64,000 nt of DNA, taken from contig NC_087071.1 in the NCBI RefSeq assembly GCF_963678635.1, positions 19,405,613 through 19,469,612 on the forward strand, written 5' to 3'. The DNA is from Symsagittifera roscoffensis. Taxonomy: Eukaryota; Xenacoelomorpha; Acoela; Convolutidae. The number at the start of each line of letters is the position of its first letter. The first letter of the stretch is position 1. The notes under the pieces are model-generated. The model searched no databases. It saw only the letters and a program-made list of their open reading frames with translations, and was not told the DNA's origin. The position numbers and the translations under genes are program-made. Below are positions 1 through 13,946 of this stretch, one piece after another.

Positions 1-3000
1 TGGCAGTCTTTCTTTCTTTTTGGTATTGACTACCAGACATTACTTGAGTTTCATAAATTTGAAAGACAGAGCTACCTTTTTGGAGTTGATAATGCGTTTT
101 TACTTGTTAATGGTACCTGTGAAAACTTAGTTTTTGATTTCAGTTTTTTTCTGCGGAATCATGTCTTTTTATGTGTCTATCATTGATGCGGTTTTTCTCG
201 TTATAAGTTTTTCCATTTTTGATCCCTGTCTGGCTGACATAATTGTTTTGATGAGCTCATTTTTATTCATTTATTCAATTATACTGGGGTAGTGGTCGTT
301 GCAGAAGCGGATTTGCGCTGTGGTGATTTTTGTTCGAAAAAGTTGTCGTCTCAAATTGGTAGTTTCCACTAGCTTCTGGTCATGGCTACTGAAAGTTTCT
401 TCAATTTTGACATCTTTGAAATACTCAGCGACGTTTTTTTAGGGTTGTTAATGCGTTGTTGGTTTGCTGACGGTTCATGGGATTTCCAAGTTTTTGATTT
501 TGGTCTTTGTTTTTCTGAATGCGTTTTTTGATGCGGTTTTTTGTGGCACAAATTTTTCATTTTTCAGGACAATGTGTGGCTAGTATAGTCATCTTGATGT
601 ATTCATTGTTGTTCCATTCATCAATTCTACTATGGTGGTGGTCGTTGTAGAAGCAGATTTGCGCTGTGGTGATTTTTGTCCGAAAAAATTGTCGTCACAA
701 AATGGTAGTTTCCACTAGCTTCTGGTCATGGCTACTGAATGTTTCTTTTTGAAATACACAGTGACCTTCTTTTTGAGATGTTAATGCGTTGTGGTTATGC
801 TGAAAATTCATGGGAGTTCTAAGTTTTTGATTTTGGTCTTTGTTTTTCTGAAATATGTCATTTTTTGTGTTATCCTTGATGCGATCTTTTGTGGCACAAT
901 TTTTTTTTCATTTTTCAGGACATTGTGTGGCTAGTTAAGTCATCTTGATGTGTTCAATGTTGTTCCATTCATCAATTCTACTGGGTTAGCGATCGATGCA
1001 GAAGCGGATTTGCGCTGTGGTGATTTTTTTTTTCTGAAAAAAGTTGTCGTTATAAATTGGTAGTTTTCACTAGCTTCTGGTCTTGGCTAGTAAATGTTTC
1101 TTCAATTTTGACATCTTTGAAATACACAGCGACGTTTTTTGGGGTTGTTAATGCGTTGTGGGTATGTTGACAGTTCATGGGAGCTCTAAGTTTTAATTTC
1201 CACCTTTGTTTTTCTGAAATATGTCATTTTTTGTGTTTATCCTTGATGCGATCTTTTGTGGTACATTTTTTTTCATTTTTCAGGATATTTTGTGGCTATT
1301 TAAGTCATCTTGATGTGTTCATTGTTGTTCCATTCATCAGTTCTAGTGGCTTAGCGATCGTTGCGGAAGCGAATTTGCGCTGTGGCGATTTTTGTCAGAC
1401 ATTCGTTGTTTTCATAAATTGAAAGTTAGAGCTGATAATGTTTTTTCACTTGTTGATGTTACCTGGGAGTGCTTTTTTTAGGTATCAGTTTTTTTTCTGT
1501 GGAATCATGTCTCTTTATGTGTCTATCAGTGATGCGGTTTTTTTCGTTACAAGTTTTTCCATTTTCGATCAGTGTCTGGCTGATACTATTGTTTTAATGT
1601 GCTCATTTTGATTCATTTATTCAATTTTACTGGGGTAGTGGTCGTTGCACAAGCGAAATTGCGCTGGAGTGTTTTTGTCTCAATAAAGTTGTCACAAATT
1701 GGTAGTTTCCACTGGCTTCTGGTCTTGGCTACTGAAGGTTTGTTCAGTTTTGACATCTTTTAAATACACAGCGACGTTTTTTTGGGTTGTTAATGCGTTG
1801 TGATAATGCTGAAGGTTTATCGGAATACTAAGTTTTTAATTTTTGACTTTAGTTTCTGAAATATGTCGTTTTTTGTGTTAAACCTTGATGCGATTTTTTG
1901 TGGTACAAATTTTTTTATATTCCAGGACAGTGTGTGGCTAGTTAAGAAATCTTGATGTGTTCATTGTTGTTCCATTCATCAATTCCAGTAGGTTAGCGAT
2001 CGTTGCAGAAACGAATTTGCGCTGTGGTGATTTTTGTCCGAAAAATTTGTCACAAATTGGTAGTTTCCCTTAGCTTCTGGTCTTGGCTACCGAATGTTTC
2101 TTCAGTTTTGACATCTTTGAATTACACAGCGACGTTTTTTGGGGTTGTTAATGCGTTGTGGGTATGTTGACAGTTCATGGGAGCTCTAAGTTTTGATTTC
2201 CACCTTTGTTTTTCTGAAATATGTCTTTTTTTGTGTTTATCCTTGTTGCGATCTTTTGTGGTACTAATTTTTTTCATTTTTCCTTTTCAGGACATTGTGT
2301 GGCTAGTTAAGCCATCTTCATGTGTTCATCGTTGTTCCATTCATCAGTTCTACTGGGTTAGCGATTGTTGCTGAAGCAAATTTGCGCTGTGGTGACTTTT
2401 TTGTCCGAAAAAAAAATTGTCGTCAATGTACTGGCAGCTTTTGTTTCTTTTTGGTCTTGACTACCAGACATTACTTGAGTTTTCATAAATTTGAAAGAAA
2501 GAGCTCTTTTTCTGGTGTTGATAATGCATCTTTCAATTGTTGATGTTACCTGGGAACGCTTAAATTTTGATTTTAGTTTTTTTTGTGGAATCATGTCTTT
2601 TTATATGTCTATCAGTAATGCGGTTTTTCTCGTTACAAGTTTTTCCAATTTTGATCACAGTTTCTGGCTGATATTATCATTTCGATGTGCTCATTTTTAT
2701 TCATTTATTCAAATCTACTGGGGTAGTGGTCGTTGAACTAGTGAATTTGCGCTGGAGTGTTTTTGTCTCAATAAAGTTATCACAAATTGGTAGTTTCCAC
2801 TAGCTTCTGGTCTTGGCTACTGAATGTTTCTTCAGTTATGACATCTTTGAAATACACAGCGACGTTTTTTTGGGTTATTAATGCGTTGCGGTAATGCTGA
2901 AGGTTCATAGGAGTACTAAGTTTTTGACTTTGGAATTTAATGTTTCTGTAATGTGTCTTTTTTTGTGTTCATCCTTGATGCGATTTTTTGTGGTACAAAT

Positions 3001-3152
3001 TTTTCAATTTTCAGGAGAATGTGTGGCTAGTATAGTCATCTTGATATGTTCATTGTTGTTCTATTCATCAAGTTCACTAAGTTAGCGATCAATGCAGAAG
3101 CAAATTTGCGCTGTGGTGATTTTTTGTCCGAAAAAAGTTGTCGTCACAGTGC
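1..3152 (+). repeat. higher-order repeat copy 1 (3.15 kb)
   Basis: This stretch is repeated immediately downstream. The match runs at an offset of 3,152 bp from the window start to about 560, then at 3,507 bp to the end of the copy. The copies share variants not seen in most monomers, such as the GAGCTACCTTTTTGGAGTTG variant near 71 and 3,223 and the TGAAAACTTAGTTTTTG variant near 120. The left end is at the window edge, so the true start is not visible. Confidence 0.85.
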
Positions 3153-6100
3153 TGCCAGTTTTTCTTTCTTTTTGGTATTGACTACCAGACATTACTTGAG
3201 TTTCATAAATTTGAAAGACAGAGCTACCTTTTTGGAGTTGATAATGCGTTTTTACTTGTTAATGGTACCTGTGAAAACTTAGTTTTTGATTTCAGTTTTT
3301 TTCTGCGGAATCATGTCTTTTTATGTGTCTATCATTGATGCGGTTTTTCTCGATATAAGTTTTTCCATTTTTGATCCCTGTCTGGCTGACATAATTGTTT
3401 TGATGAGCTCATTTTTATTCATTTATTCAATTATACTGGGGTAGTGGTCGTTGCAGAAGCGGATTTGCGCTGTGGTGATTTTTGTTCGAAAAAGTTGTCG
3501 TCTCAAATTGGTAGTTTCCACTAGCTTCTGGTCATGGCTACTGAAAGTTTCTTCAATTTTGACATCTTTGAAATATACAGCGACGTTTTTTTAGGGTTGT
3601 TAATGCGTTGTTGGTTTGCTGACGGTTCATGGGATTTCCAAGTTTTTGATTTTGGTCTTTGTTTTTCTGAATGCGTTTTTTGATGCGCTTTTTTGTGGCA
3701 CAAATTTTTCATTTTTCAGGACAGTGTGTGGCTAGTATAGTCATCTTCATGTGTTCATTGTTGTTCCATTCATCAATTCTACAGGGGTTGTGGTCGTTGT
3801 AGAAGCGGATATGCGCTGTGGTGATTTTTGTCCGAAAAAATTGTCGTCACAAATTGGTAGTTTCCACAAGCTTCTAGTCATGGCTACTGAATATTTCTTT
3901 TTGATATACACAGTGACGTTCTTTTTGGGTTGTTAATGCGTTTTGGTTATGCTGACGGTTCATGGGAGTTCTGCGTTTTTGATTTTGGTCTTTGTTTTTC
4001 TGAAATATGTCATTTTTTGTGTTTATCCTTGATGCGATCTTTTGTGGCACAATTTTTTTTTTCATTTTTCAGGACAATGTGTGGCTAGTATAGTCATCTT
4101 GATGTATTCATTGTTGTTCCATTCATCAATTCTACAGGGGTTGTGGTCGTTGTAGAAGCGGATATGCGCTGTGGTGATTTTTGTCTGAAAAAACTGTCGT
4201 CACAAAATGGTAGTTTCCACTAGCTTCTGGTCATGGCTACTGAATGTTTCTTTTTGAAATACACAGTTACCTTCTTTTTGAGATGTTAATGCGTTGTGGT
4301 TATGCTGAAAATTCATGGGAGTTCTAAGTTTTTGATTTTGGTCTTTGTTTTTCTGAAATATGTCATTTTTTGTGTTATCCTTGATGCGATCTTTTGTGGC
4401 ACAATTTTTTTTTTTCATTTTTCAGGACATTGTGTGGCTAGTTAAGTCATCTTGATGTGTTCAATGTTGTTCCATTCATCAATTCTACTGGGTTAGCGAT
4501 CGATGCAGAAGCGGATTTGCGCTGCGGTGATTTTTTTTTTCTGAAAAAAGTTGTCGTTATAAATTGGTAGTTTTCACTAGCTTCTGGTCTTGGCTAGTAA
4601 ATGTTTCTTCAATTTTGACATCTTTGAAATACACAGCGACGTTTTTTGGGGTTGTTAATGCGTTGTGGGTATGTTGACAGTTCATGGGAGCTCTAAGTTT
4701 TGATTTCCACCTTTGTTTTTCTGAAATATGTCATTTTTTGTGTTTATCTTTGATGCGATCTTTTGTGGTACATTTTTTTTCATTTTTCAGGATATTTTGT
4801 GGCTATTTAAGTCATCTTGATGTGTTCATTGTTGTTCCATTCATCAGTTCTAGTGGCTTAGCGATCGTTGCGGAAGCGAATTTGCGCTGTGGCGATTTTT
4901 GTCAGACATTCGTTGTTTTCATAAATTGAAAGTTAGAGCTGATAATGTTTTTTCACTTGTTGATGTTACCTGGGAGTGCTTTTTTTTAGGTATCAGTTTT
5001 TTTCTGTGGAATCATGTCTCTTTATGTGTCTATCAGTGATGCGGTTTTTTTCGTTACAAGTTTTTCCATTTTCGATCAGTGTCTGGCTGATACTATTGTT
5101 TTAATGTGCTCATTTTGATTCATTTATTCAATTTTACTGGGGTAGTGGTCGTTGCACAAGCGAAATTGCGCTGGAGTGTTTTTGTCTCAATAAAGTTGTC
5201 ACAAATTGGTAGTTTCCACTGGCTTCTGGTCTTGGCTACTGAAGGTTTGTTCAGTTTTGACATCTTTTAAATACACAGCGACGTTTTTTTGGGTTGTTAA
5301 TGCGTTGTGATAATGCTGAAGGTTTATCGGAATACTAAGTTTTTAATTTTTGACTTTAGTTTCTGAAATATGTCGTTTTTTGTGTTAAACCTTGATGCGA
5401 TTTTTTGTGGTACAAATTTTTTTATATTCCAGGACAGTGTGTGGCTAGTTAAGAAATCTTGATGTGTTCATTGTTGTTCCATTCATCAATTCCAGTAGGT
5501 TAGCGATCGTTGCAGAAACGAATTTGCGCTGTGGTGATTTTTGTCCGAAAAATTTGTCACAAATTGGTAGTTTCCCTTAGCTTCTGGTCTTGGCTACTGA
5601 ATGTTTCTTCAGTTTTGACATCTTTGAAATACACAGCGACGTTTTTTGGGGTTGTTAATGCGTTGTGGGTATGTTGACAGTTCATTGGAGCTCTAAGTTT
5701 TGATTTCCACCTTTGTTTTTCTGAAATATGTCTTTTTTTGTGTTTATCCTTGTTGCGATCTTTTGTGGTACTAATTTTTTTCATTTTTCCTTTTCAGGAT
5801 ATTGTGTGGCTAGTTAAGCCATCTTCATGTGTTCATCGTTGTTCCATTCATCAGTTCTACTGGGTTAGCGATTGTTGCTGAAGCAAATTTGCGCTGTGGT
5901 GACTTTTTTGTCCGAAAAAAAAATTGTCGTCAATGTACTGGCAGCTTTTTTTTCTTTTTGGTCTTGACTACCAGACATTACTTGAGTTTTCATAAATTTG
6001 AAAGAAAGAGCTCCTTTTCTGGTGTTGATAATGCATCTTTCAATTGTTGATGTTACCTGGGAACGCTTAAATTTTGATTTTAGTTTTTTTGTGGAACCAT

Positions 6101-6659
6101 GTCTTTTTATATGTCTATCAGTAATGCGGTTTTTCTCGTACAAGTTTTTCCAATTTTGATCACAGTGTCTGGCTGATATTATCATTTTGATGTGCTCATA
6201 TTTATTCATTTATTCAAATCTACTGGGATAGTGGTCGTTGAACTAGTGAATTTGCGCTGGAGTGTTTTTGTCTCAATAAAGTTATCACAAATTGGAAGTT
6301 TCCACTAGCTTCTGGTCTTGGCTACTGAATGTTTCTTCAGTTATGACATCTTTGAAAAACACAACGACGTTTTTTTTTGGGTTGTTAATGCGTTGTGGTA
6401 ATGCTGAAGGTTCATCGGAGTACTAAGTTTTGATTTTGGAATTTAATGTTTCTGAAATGTGTCTTTTTTTGTGTTCATCCTTGATGCGATTTTTTGTGGT
6501 ACAAATTTTTCATTTTTCAGGAGAGTGTGTGGCTAGTATAGTCATCCTGATGTGTTCATTGTTGTTCCATTCATCAATTTCACTAAGTTAGCGATCAATG
6601 CAGAAGCAAATTTGCGCTGTGGTTATTTTTTGTCCGAAAAAAAATGTCGTCACTGTACT
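3153..6659 (+). repeat. higher-order repeat copy 2 (3.5 kb, one extra monomer)
   Basis: This is the second tandem copy of the preceding 3.15-kb unit. It is about 355 bp longer because one additional A monomer lies at about 3,715-4,069. The two neighbouring monomers at 3,751 and about 4,105 share the unusual ACAGGGGTTGTGGTCGTTGT variant, which points to a one-monomer tandem gain. From about 6,660 the sequence still resembles the start of the unit but is clearly more diverged, so no third recent copy is present. Confidence 0.85.
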
Positions 6660-8063
6660 GGCAGTTTTTCTTTCTTTTTGGTCTTGACTACCAGACATTA
6701 CTTGAGTTTTCATAAATTTGAAAGACAGAGCTGCCTTTTTGGGGTTGATAATGCATTGTTTACTTGTTGATGGTACCTGTGAGCTCTTAGTTTTTGATTT
6801 CAGTTTTTTTCTGGAATCATGTCTCTTTATGTGTCTATCAGTGATGCGGTTTTTCTCGTTACAAGTTTTTCCATTTTTGATCACAGTCTCTGGCTGATAA
6901 TATCATTTTGATGTGCTCATTTTTATTAATTTTTTCAATTCTACTGGGGCAGTGGTCTTTGCACCAGCGAATATGAATTTCTCAATGAATTTGTCACAAA
7001 TTGGTCGTTTCCACTAGCTTCTGGTCTTGGCTATTGAATGTTTCTTCAGTTTTGATATCTTTGAATTATACAGCGACGCTTTCTTGCGTTGTTAATATGT
7101 TGTGGATATGCTGAAGGCTCATGAGACTACTAAGTTTTTGTTTTTAGACGTAATGTTTCTGTCTTTTTTTGTGTTCATCCTTGATGCGATTTTTTGTGGT
7201 ACAAATTTTTTCATTTTTGGGACAGTGTGTGGCTAGTTAAGAAGTCTTGATGTGTTCATTGTTGTTCCATTCATCAATTCTACTGGGTTAGCGATTCTTG
7301 ATGAAGCGAATTTGCGCTGTGGTGATTTTTTGTCCGAAAAAAAATTGTCGTCACAGTGCTGGCAGTCTGTCTTTCTTTTTGGTCTTGACTACCAGACATT
7401 ACTTGAGTTTATATAAATTTGAAAGACAGAGCTGCCTTTTTGGGGTTGATAATGCATTGTTTACTTGTTGATGATACCTGTGAGTTCTTAGTTTTTGATT
7501 TCAGTTTTTTCTGGAATCATGTCTCTTTATGTGTCTATCAGTGATGCGGTTTTTCTCGTTACAAATTTTTCCATTTTTGATCACAGTGTCTGGCTGATAT
7601 TATCATTTTGCTGTGCTCATTTTTATTCAGTTCCACTGGGGTAGTGATCGTTGCACTAGCGAATTTGCGCTGGAGTGTTTTTGATTGAATAAAGTTGTCA
7701 GAAATTGGTAGTTTCCACGAGCTTCTCGTCTTGGCTACTGAAAGTTTCTTCAGTTTTGACATCTCTGAAATACACAGCGACCCTTTTTTGGGTTTTTAAT
7801 GCGTTTTGGGTATGCTGAATGTTCATGGGAGTACTAAGTTATTGATTTTGGTCTTTATATTTCTGAAATATGTCATTCTTTGAGTTCATCCTTGATGCGA
7901 TCTTTTGTGGTACAAATTTTTTAATTTTTCAAACATTGTGTGGCTAGTTAAGTCATCTTGATATGTTCATTGTTGTTCCAATCATCAGCTCTACTGGGTT
8001 AGCGATTGTTGCTGAAGCGAATTTGCGCTGTGGTGATTTTTTGTCCGAAAAAATGTCGTCACT

Positions 8064-8425
8064 GTACTGGCAGTTTTTCTTTCTTTTTGGTCTTTACTAC
8101 CAGACATTACTTGAGTTTTCATAAATTTGAAAGAAAGAGCTGACTTTTTGTGGTCGATAATGTATTGTTTACTTGTCAATAGTACCTGGGAGTGCTTACT
8201 CTTTGATTTCAGTTTTTTTCCTGTAGAATCATGGCTTTTGATGTGTCTAACAGTGATGCGGTTTTTCTCGTTACAAGTTTTTCCATTTTTGATCACAGTG
8301 TCTGGCTGATATTATCATTTTGATGTGCTCATTTTTATTAATTTTTTCAATTCTACTGGGGCAGTGGTCTTTGCACCAGTGAATATGCGCTGGTAAGTTC
8401 TTGTCTCAATGAATTTGTCACAAAT
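8064..8425 (+). repeat. reference B-type monomer
   Basis: This is given as a representative of the B lineage, about 360 bp from ACTGGCAGTTTTTCTTTC to TTGTCACAAATTGG. It aligns along its whole length with an A monomer. B TGTCTATCAGTGATGCGG corresponds to A GTTCATCCTTGATGCG, B TGATCACAGTGTCTGGCTGA to A CAGGACAGTGTGTGGCTAG, and B GGGGTAGTGGTCGTTGCAC to A GGGTTAGCGATCGTTGCAG. B monomers are flanked by A monomers, joined within the shared AATTGG/GGCAGT region. Confidence 0.75.
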
Positions 8426-8450
8426 TGGTAGTTTCCACTAGCTTCTGGTC

Positions 8451-9860
8451 TTGGCTAATGAATGTTTCTTCAATTTTGACATCTTTGATTTATTCAGCGA
8501 CGCTTTCTTGGGTTGTTAATGCGTTGTGGATACGTTGAAGGCTCATGAGAGTACAAAGTTTTTGTTTTTAGACTTATTGTTTCTGTCTTTTTTTGTGTTC
8601 ATCCTTGATGCGATTTTTTGTGGTACAAATTTTTTCATTTTTCAGGACAATGTGTGGCTAGTTAAGAAATCTTGATGTGTTCATTGTTGTTCCAATCATC
8701 AATTCCAGTGGGTTAGCGATCGTTGCACAAGCGAATTTGCGCTGTGGTGATTTTTTGTCCGAAAAATTTGTCACAAATTGGTAGTTTCCCCTAGCTTCTG
8801 GTCTTGGCTAATGAATGTTTCTTCAGTTTTGACATCTTTGAATTATACAGCGACGCTTTCTTGGGTTGTTATTGTGTTGTGGATATGTTAAAGGCTCATG
8901 AGAGTACTAAGTTTTTGTTTTTAGACGTAATGTTTCTGTCTTTTTTGTTTCATCCTTGATGCGATTTTTTGTGGTACAAACTTTTTCATTTTTCAGGACA
9001 ATGTGTGGCTAGTTAAGAAATCTTGATGTGTTCATTGTTGTTCCATTCATCAATTCCAGTGGGTTAGCGATCGTTGCACAAACGAATTTGCGCTGTGGTG
9101 ATTTTTTGTCCGAAAAGATTGTCACAAATTGGTAGTTTCCCCTAGCTTCTGGTCTTGGCTAATGAATGTTTCTTCAGTTTTGACATCTTTGAATTATACA
9201 GCGACGCTTTCTTGGGTTGTTATTGCGTTGTGGATATGTTGAAGGCTAATGAGAGTACTAAGTTTTTGTTTTTAGGCGTAATGTTTCTGTCTTTTTTTGT
9301 GTTCATCCTTGATGCGATTTTTTGTAGTACAATTTTTTTTATTTTTTCGGGACAGTGTGCGGCTAGTTAAGAAGTTTTGATGTGTTCATTGTTGTTCCAT
9401 TCATCAGTTTTTCTGGATTAGCGATCGTTGCACAAACGAATTTGCGCTGTGTTGATTTTTTGTCCGAAAAATTTGTCACAAATTGGTAGTTTCCCCTAGC
9501 TTCTGGTCTTGGCTAATGAATGTTTCTTCAGTTTTGACATCTTTGAATTATACAGCGACGCTTTCTTGGGTTGTTAATGCGTTGTGGATATGTTGAAGGC
9601 TCATGAGAGTACTAAATTTTTGTTTTTAGACGTAATGTTTTGGTCTTTTTTTGTGTTCATCCTTGATGCGAGTTTTTTTGGTACAAATTTTTTCATTTTT
9701 CAGGACAATGTGTGGCTAGTATAGTCAGCTTGATGTGTTCATTGTTGTTCCATTCATCAGTTCTTCTGGGTTAGCGATTGTTGCTGAAGCGAATTTGCGC
9801 TGTGGTGATTTTTTGTCCGAAAAAATCTGTCGTCACTGTACTGGCAGTTTTTTTTTTCTT
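8451..9860 (+). repeat. short run of A-only monomers
   Basis: Four successive A-type monomers begin TTGGCTAATGAATG at 8,451, 8,804, 9,155 and 9,509, giving periods of 351-354 bp. They share GAATTATACAGCGACGCTTT, GGCTCATGAGAG and a shortened AATGTTTCTGTC segment that lacks the usual GAAATAT. No B monomer separates them, unlike the surrounding array. The shared private variants indicate local expansion by single-monomer duplication. Confidence 0.8.
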
Positions 9861-12800
9861 TCTGGTCTTGACTACCAGACATTACTTGAGTTTCCATAAA
9901 TTTGAAAGAAAGAGCTGCCTTTTTGGTGTTGATAATGCATTTTTCAATTGTTGATGTTACCTGGGTGTGCTTAATTTTTTTATTTCACTTTTTTTTTCTG
10001 TGGAACCATGTCTTTGAAAGTTTTTGATCACAGTGTCTGGCTGATATTATCGTTTTGATGTGCTCATTTTTATTCATTTATTCAATTATACTGGGTTGGT
10101 GGTCGTTGCACTATTGAAATTGCGCTGGATTGTTTTTGCCTGCAAAAAGTTGTCACAACTAGGTAGTTTCCACGAGCTTCTGGTTTTGGCTTCTGAAAGT
10201 TTCTTCTGTTTCGACATCTTTGAAACACACAGCGGCGCTTTCTTGGGTCATTAATGCGTTGTGGATGTGCTGAAGGCTCATGAGAGTACTAAGGTTTTGA
10301 TTTTGGACTTTATGTTTCTGAAATATGTCTTTTTTTGTAATCATCCTTGGTGCGATTTTTGTGGTACAAATTTCTCGTTTTCAGGACTGTGTGGCTAGTA
10401 TAGTCATCTTGATGTGTTCAATGTTGTTCGATTCATCAAGTCCACTAAGTTGGCGATCAATGCAGAAGCGAATTTGCGCTGTGGTGATTTTTTATCCGAA
10501 AAAAGTTGTCATCACAGTACTGCTAGTTTTTCTTTCTTTTTGGTTCTGACTACTAGACATCCCTTGAGTTTTCATAAATTGAAAAGAAAGAGCTGCCTTT
10601 TTGGTGTTGATAATGCATTTTTCAATTGTTGATGTTACCTGGGAGTGCTGAATTTTTGATTTCAGTTTTTTTCTGTGGAACCATGTCTTTGAATGTTTTT
10701 GATCACAGTGTCTGGCTGATATTATCATTTTGATGTGCTCATTTTTATTCATTTACTTAATTCTACTGGGGTAGGGGTCGTTGCACTAGTGAATTTTTGC
10801 TGGAATGTTTTTGCCTGAATAAAGTTGTCACAAATTGGTAGTTTCCACGAGCTTCTGGTCTTGGCTACTAAATGTTTGTTCAGTTTTGACATCTTCGAAA
10901 TACACAGCGACGTTTATTTTTGGGTTGTGAATGCGTTTTGGATATGCTGAAGGCTCATGAGAGTACTAAGTTTTTGATTTTGGACTTTATGTTTCTGAAA
11001 TATGTCTTTTTTGTGTTCATCCTTGATGCGATTTTTTTGTAGTACAAATTTTTCAATTTTCAGGACAGTGTGTGGCTTGTATAGTCATCTTGATTTGTTC
11101 AATGTTGTTCCATTCATCAACTCTACTAAGTTAGCGATCAATGCAAAAACAAATTTGCGCTTTGGTGATTTTTTGTCCGAAAAAAGTTGTCGTCATAGTG
11201 TTGGCAGTCTTCCTTCTTTTTGGTCTTGACTAGCAGACATAACTTGAGTTTTCAAAAATTTGAAAGACAGAGCTGCCTTTGTGGGGTTGATAATGCGTTT
11301 TTACTTGTTAATGGTACCTGTGAGTGCTTAGTTTTTGATTTCAGTTTTTTTCTGTGGAATCATGTCTTTATATGTGTCTATCAGTGATGCGGTTTTTCTC
11401 GTTACAAGTTTTTCCATTTTTAATCACAGTGTCTGGCTGATATTATCATTTTGCTGTGCTCATTTTTTTTTCAGTTCTACTAGGGAAGTGGTCGTTGCAC
11501 TACCGAATTTGCGCTGGAGTGTTTTTGCCTGAATAAAGTTGTCACAAGTTGGTAGTTTCCACTAGCTTCTGGTCTTGGCTACCGAATGTTTCTTCAGTTT
11601 TTACCATCTCTGACGTTTTTTTGGGTTTTTAATGCTTAATCTTTGATTCGGTTTTTTCTGTGGAGTCATGGCTTTTTATGTGTCTGTCAGTTATGCGGTT
11701 TTTCACGTTACAAGTTTTTCCAATTTTGATCACAGTGTCTGGCTGATATTATCATTTTGATGTGCTCATTTTCATTAGTTTATTCAATTCTACTGGGGCA
11801 GTGGTCTTTGCACCAGCGAAGATGCGCTGGAGTGTTCTTGTCTCAATCAAGTTGTCCCAAATTGGTAGTTTCCACTAGCTTCTGGTTTTGACTACTGAAT
11901 TTTTCTTCAGTTTTGACACCTTTGAATTATAGAGCGACGCTTTCTTGGGTTGTTAATGCCTTGTGGATATGCTGAAGGCTCATGAGGAAACTAAGTTTTT
12001 GATTTTGGACTTTATGTTTCTGAAAAAAGTCTTTTTTGTGTTCATCCTTGATGCGATCTTTTGTTGTACAAATTTTTCTTTTTTTCAGGAGAGTGTGTGG
12101 CCAGTAAAGTCATCTGGATGTCTTCATTGTTATTCCATTCATCAAGTCTACTATGTTAGCGATCAATGCATAAGCGAATATGCGCTGTGGTGATTTTTTT
12201 GTCCGAAAAAATTGTCGTCACAGTGCTGGCAGTCTTTCTTTCTTTTTGGTCTTGACTACCAGACATTTCTTGAGTTTCACAAATTTGAAAATCAGAGCTG
12301 CCTTTTTGGGTTGATAATACATTTTTTATTTGTTATTGGTACCTGCGAGTGCTTAGTTTTTGATTTCAGTTTCATACTGTAAAATGTCTTTTTATGTGCC
12401 TATCAGTGATGCGGTTTTTCTCTTTACAAGTTTTTCCATTTTTTGACCACAGTGTCTGGCTAATATTATTATTTTGCTGTGCTCATTGTTACTCAGTTCT
12501 ATTGGTGTAGTGGTCGTTGAACTAATGAATTTGTGCTGGAGTGTTTTTGTCTGAATAAAGTTGTCACAAATTGGTAGTTTCCACGAGCTTCTGGCCTTGG
12601 CTACTGAATGTTTCTTCAGTTTTGACATCTTTGAAAGACACAACGACGCGTTTTGGGTTTTTAATGCGTTGTGGGTATACTGAAGGTTCATGGGAGTACT
12701 ATGTTTTTGTTTTGGTTTTTATGTATCTGAAATATGTCATTCTTTGAGTTTATCCTTGATGCGATCTTTTATGGTACAAATTTTTTTCAATCCTCAGGAC

Positions 12801-13946
12801 ATTGTGTGGCTAGTAAAGTCAACTGATGTGTTCCTTTTTGTTATATTCATCAATTGCAGGAGCGAATTTGCGCTGCGGTGATTTTTGTTGAAAAATAGTT
12901 GTCACACATTGGTAGTTTCCACTAGATTCTGGTCTTGGCCACTGAATGTTTTCAGTTTTGACGTCTTTGAATTATACAGCGACGCTTTTTGGGGTTGTTA
13001 ATGCGTTTTGGATGTGCTGAAGGCTCATGAGAGTACTAAGTTTTCGATTTTGGTTTTTATATTTCTGAAATATGTCATTCATTGAGTTTATCCTTGATGC
13101 GATCTTTATGGTACAATTTTTTACATTTTTCAGGACATTGTGTGGCTAGTAAAGTCATCGTGATGTGTTCTTTTTTCTTCCATTCATCAAATCTATTGGG
13201 TTAGCGTCGTTGCAGAAACATGTTTGCGCTGTGGTGATTTTTTGTCCGAAAAAAGTTGTCGTCACTGTACCGGCAGTTTTTCTTTCTTTTTGGTCTTGAC
13301 TACCAGATTCTACTTGAGTTATCATAAATTTGAAAGACAGAGCTGCCTTTTTGGGGCTGATAATGCATTGTTTACTTGTTAAGGGTACATGGGAAGGCTT
13401 ATTTTTTAGTTTCAATTTTTTTCTGTGGAATCATGTCTTTTTATGTGTCTATCAGTGATGCGGTTTTTCTCGTTACAAGTTATTCCACTTTTGATCATAA
13501 TGTCTGGCTGATATTATTGTTTTGACGTGCTCATTTTTATTCACTCATTCAATTCTACTGGAGTAGTGATCGTTGCACTAGCGAATTTCTGCTGGAGTGT
13601 TTTTCTCTCAAAAAAAATTTCACAAATTGGTAGTTTCCAGCTTCTAGTCTAGGCTACTGAATGTTTCTTCAATTTTGAAATGTTTGAAATACACAGCAAC
13701 GTTTTTTTGGATTGTTAATTTAATGTGGTAAAGCTGAAGATTCATGGGAGTACTAAGTTTTTGATTTTGGATAATGTTTCTTGTGGTTTATATTTTTTCA
13801 TATTTCAGGGCAGTGTGTGGCTAGTTAAGTCATCTTGATGTGTTCATTGTTGTTCCATTCATCAGTTCCACTAGATTAGCGATCGTTGCAGAAGCGAATT
13901 TGCGCTGTGGTGATTTTTTGTCCAAAAAAATGTTGTCGTCACAAAT

